Below are positions 1 through 8,544 of a stretch of 64,000 nt of DNA, piece by piece. Numbering within the stretch: the first letter of the stretch is position 1; each line of letters opens with the position of its first letter. This stretch comes from Purpureocillium takamizusanense. Taxonomy: Eukaryota > Ascomycota > Sordariomycetes > Hypocreales > Ophiocordycipitaceae. Below the pieces are notes generated by a model that was not told where the DNA came from, made no database searches, and saw nothing but the letters and a program-made list of their open reading frames with translations. Location of the stretch: contig NC_063075.1 of assembly GCF_022605165.1 (NCBI RefSeq), positions 496,001 through 560,000 on the forward strand, given 5' to 3'. Position numbers and translations under genes: made by a program.

Positions 1-1
1 T

Positions 2-295
2 CCCGCGGGAGACTGTGTGAAACATGAGGCTAACAAGCTTTGCCGCGTACTGCAGACCGCAGGATCTGTGCTACTCCTGACCCTCTTGACGTGGTCGACC
101 CACGTCCTACCGGCCATGGCAGCGCCGCCAACACCAAGCACAAAGCCCACGTACAACGCTGGCTGGACCCTATCCTGCGACGGGGAGTGGGCAAATAAGT
201 GCCGCTTGGATATCAACACGAGCTGCAACGCCGGGGAAGCACAGTCACGTATTCTGGGGTGCAGCCCCAGGAATTGTAGATGCTATCATTTTTAA
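2..295 (+). CDS. Partial small cysteine-rich secreted protein candidate
   Basis: The frame is open from the window edge to a stop at 295 and has no ATG before position 115, so the true start is probably upstream of the window or in an upstream exon. A hydrophobic stretch (core VLLLTLLTW, then an AMA-like small-residue site) resembles a signal peptide. It is followed by about 57 residues with six cysteines in the order C-x7-C-x7-C-x11-C-x4-C-x-C. Small size, a signal-like segment and an even cysteine count are typical of fungal secreted effector-like or antimicrobial-like peptides. No family is recognised. It could also be a chance frame. Confidence 0.38.
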   Translation, partial: PAGDCVKHEANKLCRVLQTAGSVLLLTLLTWSTHVLPAMAAPPTPSTKPTYNAGWTLSCDGEWANKCRLDINTSCNAGEAQSRILGCSPRNCRCYHF

Positions 296-1217
296 AATAT
301 CAGCATCACTGCATGACAGAGACATGGGGACGAGGGATGGTTGCGCATTGTCAGTGCTGGGATGTTGCAGAACCTCGAGCATCCATCGGACATCGAAGGG
401 GCTGGAGGAGGCTGCCTGGCAATGAGTCGGCGAGCAAGGGCAGGCAAACCGCCGCTAGGTCTCATAGCCTGTTCCACCCATCTTGCGCACGCAATACAAT
501 CCGTAAACTAAGTATCAGTTGAGGCCTCACGTGAATACCCTGCTTTGTCCCTATGCCGACTGGACGTGAGCCAAGTGAAAACCTGCGTGATGTCTGGTGC
601 AGTCGGGGTACTCGTGCAGCACCGCTGAGCTACGAGCACACTGCCAGTCACCTCTATGCAGACGCGCGGCGCGTGCTTCGTATACCCATTTCGGTATTTT
701 TTTCCTATGTGCTCCCTGCTGAACTGGCTGTTTCCGAGGCACGTGGCAGATGCCGTTCCATGCCCTGTTTTCCACTGGTGCAGCCAAAGAGGCGCTCTTG
801 CATGTTATGCTGTTGGGGGCTCCTGGGCTGCTGCCCTTGTCCGGGTTCATGATGGGAAAGCCGTTGGGTATGGCCTCATGGTTGACGAGGCGCGTATGGA
901 TTGATGCCCTGGTGCCCTGTCGTGGCGCAGCAAGTGATGTGCCGTGACATAACAAGACGGGCCTGCCTGAAACCCCGTCTGACCAACCGACCGACCGTTC
1001 CATGCGAACAGCCTGCGTGAAAAGTTGCACGCATGTATGCTGCCTGATGATGTGCCTTGCAGTCGAATCTGCACAGGCGTGTGGCCGGTAGTTGACATGT
1101 GGAAACGTGATGAGCCAAATGGCATATAAAGGTTCAATGGCCGTCTCCGAACAGGCCCTTTGATGGCTTCATGCAACCTCATTTTCACTCACTGCAGCCA
1201 TCACAGTCACCCTCATC
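296..1217. other. Intergenic stretch, no gene seen
   Basis: Several overlapping open frames of 60-160 codons lie here on both strands, but none shows a recognisable domain or good splice structure. The segment just before 1218 is the presumed 5' leader of the kinase-like gene. Confidence 0.4.
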
Positions 1218-2530
1218 ATGGCCCCCAAGCCGTTGCTTTCTGCTGCCAGCGCCCTCGCCGCTGCCTCCGCGCTACGAACCGACGGGCAAACCGCCCACCT
1301 CATCCAAGGCACAGAAGACAAGCCCATCCAGTTGGGCCAGACTCAGATCTTCGTCGTGCAGTTCGCCGGAGGCGACGTCTGGGCCGTCCGCATTGCCGTC
1401 CATCAGGACAGCACCCTGTCGCCTGACTCCGTCTCGGATTTGGTCCAACAAGAGGCCGCCACCATCGCCAAGCTCAATGAAGCTGGGTTCCGCTGGGCGC
1501 CAAAGCTTGTCGGCGCGGTGCCCAGCTTCGACAATCCTCTTAGTTATCCGTACATGGTCGTCAGCTGGCTACCGGGTGCCGCGTTAGAGTGGTCCCCGTC
1601 TGCGCTGGCTGATGAGCAGAGACACAGGATTCTTTGCCAGCTCGCAGAGATACAGCTGGAGCTGGCACAATGCACTATTGAAACGAGTCCGGAACCCTGA
1701 TTCCACCCGTTCAAGGAGCCTGGAAGTGTCGATGGCTGACCTGCTGCAGGCACTGAAGCATTGGCCCAACAACACCTGGTGGGCATCGTTGGCAGCAAGG
1801 TCTCGCGCGTAATGAACGGAACGCTTCCTGAGGTGGACCTTCGCAGCTGCTTCGTCCTTCGAGCTCTGCTTCGAAAAGCTGTTTGTATGGAATCGCCACT
1901 CCTTGCGTTGACTCACAGCAACTTGGCCGCGCACAAGATAATCGTGGACGCCGATTGCAACATCACAGGGCAAGTTCCCTAACCAGGACACTCACATACA
2001 TTTGCCGGCTACAAATAAGCTGCTTTAGGATGGACTGGGCTAATAACAATGTCTCTTCTAGAATTGTGGATTGGAAACTAGCCTGTGTCCGTCCACTTGA
2101 GGTGACCCTGCAGTTCCCGCGCCTGTTAGCCGTGGAACCAGACGAGGCGGATGCCTCGCCCACAGAAAACCCCTCCGTCGCATCTATCCAACGTCCTCCC
2201 GAGCTCGCGACTGACCGCCAAGTATTCTTGTCTCGCCTGTCCTCTATTTCTTCGCGAGAGTCGCCTCTTTCCTCTCTCGCTGCAACCATGAACACGATTC
2301 TCTCAGACCCCAACGTCGACTGGAAGCATCTCATTATACAGTCCTGCTTCAGCAGGGGCATCCATCGCTGGATGTCTGAGCGATCATGGCTGGTCGAGGG
2401 CCTCGAACGAGATGTCGTGCTGACCGTCCACGACCAGGCAGGGCAAGTTGTCAGAGCCGAGATCGACGACCTCGTCCGCAGCGAACCTGACTGGGGGTTT
2501 ACCCGTGAGGAACTCCTTCAAAGTTTGTAA
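1218..2530 (+). CDS. Aminoglycoside phosphotransferase-fold protein with altered catalytic residues
   Basis: I read three exons, 1218-1686, 1750-1969 and 2062-2530, giving 385 residues in consistent phase. Intron 1 (63 bp) has a weak GTCCGG donor but a GCTGAC branch site and CTGCAG acceptor. Intron 2 starts GCAAGT, a GC-AG intron, with a GCTAATAAC branch region and TTCTAG acceptor. Splicing joins NITG to IVDWKLACVRP, the expected brace of APH-family phosphotransferases (fungal APH/ChoK-like). The N-terminal half has kinase-like beta strands (FVVQFAGGDVWAVRI) and a hinge-like YMVVSWLPG. The catalytic loop normally reads HGDxxxxN; here it is HSNLAAHK at about residues 212-219, so the catalytic Asp is Asn and the metal-binding Asn is Lys. 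The DW metal-binding pair is kept. It may be a pseudokinase or an early-stage pseudogene. Substrate unknown. Confidence 0.68.
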
Positions 2531-3090
2531 TCAGCAAGCAAATTTAGGTTGTTCATCAATGTCATGTACAGTAGCGGCATCATTGCTTGATGTACTAGCA
2601 CATGCCCAACATTTGGGTCAGCTGTATGACATGGCCAAGCCACGACATGTGTGGCCTTTGGAGTGCGAATTATAAACGCCTGAGAGCTTCTACGATCGAT
2701 CATCTAGTTCAAGGCATCTGGAATGCACAATTTCCTTTCTAATTGAGCGAAAAAGTATGAGTGAAACAGCGAATCATGAAAGGCAAAGTTTGAACTTGTT
2801 CCAGCTATCATGTCCATTCCGTGACAAAAGGCCTCTCGCTATGGACGGGCCGAAAACAAGCCACTGCGAGAGACAAAATCGAGAATAACCGAAACGATGA
2901 TGGATGTAAATCACAAACTTGTTGGATAAACATGATACTCAACGGTCTAGAGCGTGACCTTTGTGAGGATTGCTCGACACGCCGTGCTTCGAGCTCCCAC
3001 ACACGCAGACGCACTTCCCTCGGAGCTGGGGATTGAAGAACCACGCAGCATCACGTCTGTTCCCAAAATGCGAACCCTTGAGAAGAAGCG
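2531..3090. other. Intergenic stretch, no gene seen
   Basis: This segment is richer in A and T than the flanking genes and holds only short frames without features. It lies between the convergent 3' ends of the APH-like gene and the relic gene at 3091. Confidence 0.45.
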
Positions 3091-3655
3091 TCAGTGACCG
3101 AAACGAAAGGGCAAGATTCGTTGAAGGGGGCAGCCTACGTGTTCCGGGGCGAGGTTTATGTTGATCCGACCCTCGGTGATTTCGACACGCCCCTTGAAGT
3201 CCGGTCCTGGATGAGCACAGATGCCGAATAGATCAGCAGCATGCTCCTCACGGAGCAGGGCTCTGAGAGCATCGGCGAACGCTGCGTACGCAGGACTGGA
3301 AGGCGCAATGCTGCTGGAAACATTGTCCGGGCTGTACTCAAACTCAATGGGGCGGAAGATGTCATCATCGGCAAGGGCCCAATTAATTGCACGAATTACC
3401 AGGGCCAGTCGCGCTGAGAGACGCGCTCCACGGAGATGACGTGCCGCGGTATTCGACCATGCGCTCCGCGTTGCCGATGTCGAAGTGGCGATGAAGAAGG
3501 CTGACGCCAAACTTATACTCCATGTGGTGTTTCATAAACAGGTCACCGATCTTCTCAACCAAGGTGTTGCCATTCCTGGCGTCAAACTCCCGACTACTAT
3601 CACCAAGGTCGGGCAGCGCGTTGAATACCGCGGAAGAATAGCTATCGAGGGCCAT
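3091..3655 (-). pseudogene. Frameshifted relic of an unrecognised conserved protein
   Basis: The frame starting at ATG 3655 (MALDSYSSAVFNAL) reads through KIGDLFMKHHMEYKFGVSL and LHRHFDIGNAERMVEY, then stops at 3383. A second frame overlapping it continues with IRAINWALADDDIFRPIEFE and ends at 3091 with REEHAADLFGICAHPGPDFK and EITEGRININLAPE. The two halves look like consecutive parts of one protein, and no intron with usable GT-AG sites fits the junction near 3400-3450. I therefore read it as one gene with a frameshift, or a sequencing indel. A TATATAAGAG element lies upstream at 3764-3773 on the same strand. No known family is recognised, though the pattern suggests a small fungal hypothetical family. 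Confidence 0.45.
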
Positions 3656-3763
3656 TATAAGTGCTAACCAGCGATGATTGGTGACAGTGTCTGAAAGGCG
3701 AAGTGCGGTGGTGAAGAAGCACACTAATCTGTGGCGTGAACGCGGGGTGAGATCTGGGGGCTC

Positions 3764-3773
3764 TTATATACCG
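3764..3773 (-). promoter_or_regulatory. TATA-like element upstream of the relic gene
   Basis: The minus strand reads TATATAAGAG about 110 bp upstream of the proposed ATG at 3655. It is consistent with a core promoter but is not proof of one. Confidence 0.35.
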
Positions 3774-5034
3774 GCAATGGTATGATCTCTGGTTGCGTTC
3801 TCGCGCGCGTGTATTCGTAAAATTCAGAGGTACTCATGATCTACTTTGTATTAAAGCGGTTGGCAAAACCGTTGTTCCCTTGTTGCCAGAGGCCGGAAAC
3901 AGTATGTTTGGCTTCGATGAAGCGAGATATGATCTCCCCGCAACAACACACGGTCAAGTTTGGGCTGTGATTGTGTCGGGGTATTGACAAACTACGATTG
4001 ATGGCAACCAGGGGTAGGTCTCTTGACGGGGGCCGCTGTAGGCTAAAAAAACGTGCGCAAACTTCACGAGCGAAACGCCCCTTTAACACAATTAATCATG
4101 GGCTATCGCGGGGGCCGCGGGCTAGGGGATGGAACAATCAAGGGTATACAAGATCAAATGATGAGACGCAAAGCCGCGCGAGCGCAGGAAACCATTTGGC
4201 GTGCCAACTGGCAACAAATGCCCCTTTGCATGGTATGTACGTATTCGAGGCAAGCCATAGCCTGTTGTTGGTACTGGCTATGACAAGATGATCACGGCAA
4301 TGTACTCGGGAGGCGGCAGGACCCATTAGTCATGTCTCTAATGCTAGACAGTTGTTGAAAGCATTGCTTCTCGTTTTGTGAAGGTTGTTAGAGTGTAGGG
4401 GTGTAGAAGTTGCTTCTGTCTCTCTATGGGTATGAGGGTGGGTTGTGTAACCATTGAAGTAACTATACTGTAGGTAGGTACTGCCTCGAGGCATTCCTGT
4501 AAATTCTTTCTTTCTGCATGCTTCGCGTCTCGCTGGCTCAACAAAGATGTAGGTACTACCCGATAGACAACATCGATATATGCGCAGCATTATCCATTCG
4601 TTTGCACAACAAGAGACTGTTTGACTCACGTAGCGTTCTAAAAACGTGGTGGGAGCGGTTGCCTGGGACCTCTAGCCCTCCCGCCCGCGTCCCTGTGCTG
4701 GCCTTACTTCTCAAAATCCGCACCCGCAGCAGACAGTTTGAAGACCGTCTCATACATATGCCTCGATGTCCCGCCGCCGCAGGCTTCTACGTGATGTGAG
4801 TGTCTCACGGGACTGGGTCATGTACTCGCAAGCATCGGGCCAACATCTCCAGACACGGACAGCGCACAATCATCTAGTATCTATTACACGTAGCCCTCCA
4901 GTTCAGGCCGCGTCTTGCCTCGTGGTGTACATTTCGGGTATCTCCCTCCCAAGCAAGCAAAAAAAGCAACACGCACCACGATGCCACTTCCATCCTACAG
5001 CAATGTTGTCTCAACGAAAATCCGGGGGCCGATT
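3774..5034. other. Intergenic stretch, no gene seen
   Basis: A relatively AT-rich segment with only short uninformative frames. GTAGGTA-type motifs occur near 4471 and 4548. The segment near 5034 is the 3' flank of tad2. Confidence 0.4.
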
Positions 5035-6667
5035 TCACATGCCCATGCCCGCGTTGTGGCGCGCCATCCCGCCAGCCATCATACCGAGGTAGTCGCCGTC
5101 GTCCTCGTAAATGTCATCATCGCCCAGGTGATCTTCGTTTTCCTTATTAGAGTCGCCGAGGGACTCGTAGCCAACCGCGTCGCCGTCCGGCGATTCGGCG
5201 GCACCCTCCCCCAAAGTCGAAGAAGAAACATTACCATCCTTTTCCATCATAGCAGCCAAGCGGGCGGCGCGCCCCTCTTTCTTGCGAGGCACAGGGGCTG
5301 GACATGTCAGAACTCGTGCTATAGGGGAGTGGGCACAGCCCGGGAACATGACTACTCACCACGCCCATTCTCCTGAACGTAGAAACGGCGAAGCAGGCCC
5401 ACGGCCTCGTCACGGCCCCAGCCGCCCTCAATCTCAAATCCTGGCTCAACGTTGCCGCCGTCGCCGCCGCCGGGCGGGTACGACATTCCCAGCGTGTCGC
5501 TGCTATCGGGCAGCTGGGACTGCGGCTCGCGCGGCAGGGGGTGGGCCGAGGCGGTCTGACCGTCCTCACTGACCGGGAGCGAGTTGGCGTGGATGCTGAA
5601 GACACCGCCCGTGCCGCCGAACTTGTCGTTGACGGCGCCAAAGTATACCTTTTTGATGCCGAACTGGCGGAGGAGAGACGCACACATGACGCATGGCTCG
5701 ACGGTCACGTAGAGAACGCACTCGCTAATAATCTTGGGATCGACGCGTTCAAAGCCGACGAATCTCTGTCCATACGGGTAGAGATGACCCTTGCTGCCGT
5801 CTTCGTTGCCCTCGTCGGGTCGGCGTTGCTCTGACGAGACGGAGGGCGCCTTTTTGCCTCCGGCGTCGTCAGGAGGCGCGTCTGCGTTATTGGCATCATT
5901 TTCAGTGTCAACATCCGCAGAGGCATTCGCGGTGTCGATGGGAGTCTTTCCAGTGTTGACAGGTGGCTTTGCAGTATCGATGGGAGTCTTTGCAATGTCG
6001 ACAGGTGCCTTTGCAGTGTCGACAGGCTCCTTCGTTTCAACCTTTGCCTCGCCATCGGCGGCCGGCTTCTTGTCCTTCTCTGCCTCCTCCGGCTTAGGCG
6101 GGATCCACGGCTTCAGAGACGTGGTCTTGGGGCCAGTAGGGCTCGGGGTCGAGAGCAGCGACGAGATGGCCATGAGCTCGGCATGGCGCGTGCCGTTGCG
6201 CGTCACGTTGGTGGCGTTCATTCCCTTGGCGATGATCTTGCCCTCGTGGACGAGGACACACCCGACGGGGGTCTCGTTGGTGCGAAGGGCGAGTCGGGCC
6301 TACGGGACGGAGTCAGTCAGCCGCCGTCACAAATTGTCAACTGCAAGCTTGATGCTCAGATGAGATGGGATGGGATAGAGAGAGCATCAGGCTGGGGCGG
6401 TGAGAGAGTGTGTGTCTGACATACCATTTCGAGGGCCTCGTTGATGAAGAACTGGTTCTGCTCGCGCACGCGGACAGCCTCAGGGTCGTTGTCGAGAGGT
6501 CGGGTGACCTTGGGCGCGAGCTTGTCGTCGCCTTGCTTTCCGAGGCTCAGCTCTCCCAGGACGGGGGTGATGTCCGCCACCCCGCGAGGGGCTCGTCTGG
6601 CAGAAGAGGAAGCACCGGGGGGCGCATTCTCCTTGTTGTGATCGTCGTCGTCACGGTAGTCGGCCAT
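5035..6667 (-). CDS. tad2: tRNA-specific adenosine-34 deaminase catalytic subunit Tad2
   Basis: Exons are 6667-6425, 6299-5360 and 5297-5035; the introns have GTATGT and GTGAGT donors and phases 0 and 1. The product of 481 residues has the cytidine/deoxycytidylate deaminase fold: INEALEMARLALRTNETPVG, then RHAELMAI (zinc His at about 120, catalytic Glu at about 122), then VEPCVMCASLLRQFGI (zinc Cys at about 284 and 287) and VYFGAVNDKFGGTGGVF. In eukaryotes Tad2 with Tad3 converts A34 to inosine in tRNA anticodons. The His to Cys spacing is about 160 residues instead of roughly 30, filled by a charged low-complexity insert with a 7-residue repeat. The tail is acidic. An in-frame ATG at 7009 would add 114 low-complexity residues starting MARVGQQLAAAARRLF. 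I prefer 6667 because the extra part shows no domain, but the longer start cannot be excluded. Confidence 0.93.
5922..6023 (-). repeat. Imperfect 21-24-nt tandem repeat inside tad2
   Basis: About five units encode variants of the heptad PVDTAKA (PVDIAKT, PIDTAKP, PVNTGKT, PIDTANA). The repeat lies within the insert between the HAE and PCxxC motifs of Tad2. It is in frame and presumably disordered. Confidence 0.8.
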
Positions 6668-7009
6668 GGTGTCGTTGTCTACGCTCTGACCCGCTGCGGT
6701 CGTCACGCTTCGATGGGGCTGGTGCTGTATGGGATCGCTCTGTGCTGCTGCGTGAGCGGTGCTGGTTGCGGTGGTGGTGATGGTGGTTGATGGTGTTGTC
6801 GTGTGGTTTGCTGGGGCGGACGAGGAGGGAAGAAGGGTGGTGGCGGCGGTGGTTGTTGTTTGCGAGGAGTCGGCGTTTGCATGCGTGACGGGGTCCCGTT
6901 TGTGGTTATGGCTGCTTCGCGTGGCCTCGTCGTCCCTGTCGCCACCTGGCGTGTGCAGGCAGAACAGGCGACGGGCGGCCGCCGCCAGCTGTTGGCCGAC
7001 GCGGGCCAT

Positions 7010-8544
7010 GCCTGAACCTAAAGTGCCTCGACGGGAGGTGCTGTAGGCCTGTTCGGTAGGTGCTGTTCACTGCCCGCAGGCGGCCCCTCCGCTCCAGGCT
7101 GCTTGCAGGTGACGTTCAGGTTCCGGGCAGTGGCACCTCCTTACCTCTAACCTTACCGTCTTCCAGTTATCGCCGGGCCTCAGCGTAGGTTGCTCAGCTG
7201 CCCGCCAGCTGTCGCTTCTTCTGCCTCCCTCTGCAACGTCCGGTCCACGGCTGCCCTGCCCTGCCCTGCTCGTTTGCTGTCCGTCTGCCTGCCTGCCTCA
7301 CCGTCACGGCAACGTCTTTCGTCCCGTTGCCTGATCCCACGTCAAAGCTCCCTTGCCCCTCCTCGTTGCTTTCCCACGCCCTCGTTGCCTCGTCTCCACT
7401 TCACGCACCGCACGCGCGTTGCCGTGTCCCCTTCGTACTTGAGATCGTTTTCCGTTGTTCCCCTAGGCCAACTTCCTCGGTCTCGACGCTCTCGGCTTGC
7501 TGCTTAGTAGGTTGCTTGGGCCTCGTTCGGCATCCGTTGTTCTGCGCAGGGTCGTTGGTTCCAGCAGTCCCCGGGCCCTCACGTGCTCTGGCCCTGCTGC
7601 AGGTGATGCTGTCGTTCGCTGCACGACACCGCCGTGCCGTAGCGTGGGCACAGGCGTCTGTCAGTCGTCGCCGCCGTCGTCACCGTCGTTGGATTCTCGT
7701 GCCCCGTTCGTGCGCGCCTGTTGTGCCACCAGCGGTCGCGGTAAAGGACAACCAAGCCAGTTACAAGCCCCCGGCAATGGTCCACCGCACGCAGCAATAG
7801 AGTCTTCCGTCCGAATCCGCCGACGTCGTTTAGAGTGTGCTTGCTTGATTGCTCGCTCCGTGCCGCACGCCGCAGGTCGTGCGTGGGCTCACGTATCAAC
7901 CGTTGCTGCAACGACAACTCATGTACAGGATATGTGCATGCAAATGTCTGATGCGGCTAGTCTGGGGCGGCAAGACTTTTTTTGGGTTTGGGGGAGCGCA
8001 ACCACGTCGTCCAAGATGGATTCGGTCAATCTGCAGAAATGGCTTCAAGGTGCAATGCAATAAGGTAAAAATTACCCTCGACAGTGCAGGTAGGCCAGCG
8101 CGGCGACAAAGCCAAGTCTTCACGTTCAGCGAGGAGAGCAAACTTTGACGTTGGACTTGTCCATCTCATGAGTGAGCGATGCTCTGGAGCCATCCATCAC
8201 ATGACTAGCGTGGGCCCACTCACTCGTCGCTCATCTCACAGTCCTGGCGCTCACTCACACTTATAACTTGGTTGGCATCGCCGCAGCACGAAACTCCAAG
8301 CACGGAGCCAACCATTCACGATCGCGACGAGTCACAGGACGTTTTAATAAAAAATTATAATGTAGGCGCAGGCCAGTGTTTCTATAGAGGCTGTATCTAT
8401 GTTTACTTCGTGTATGCAGCCCAATCGTACACTACCCGCAAGCGCGGGTGCCATCAAGCAAAAGGGTATCGTGAACAACGCTCGCCACAACCAACACAGC
8501 ACACACGCACCCCCAACCCCGCAACCCCCCCTGCTCCACGGTAA
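7010..8544. other. Intergenic stretch between two minus-strand genes
   Basis: C- and T-rich sequence with CTGCC-type runs near 7255-7300. It should hold the promoter and leader of tad2 and the 3' flank of the gene ending at 8545. The open frames of 60-190 codons overlap each other on both strands and show no domain, so no gene is called. Confidence 0.45.

Noticed and set aside
7046..8300. Several frames of 100-190 codons between tad2 and the next gene
   Set aside because: C/T-rich low-complexity translations on both strands with no domain; more likely leader and promoter DNA.
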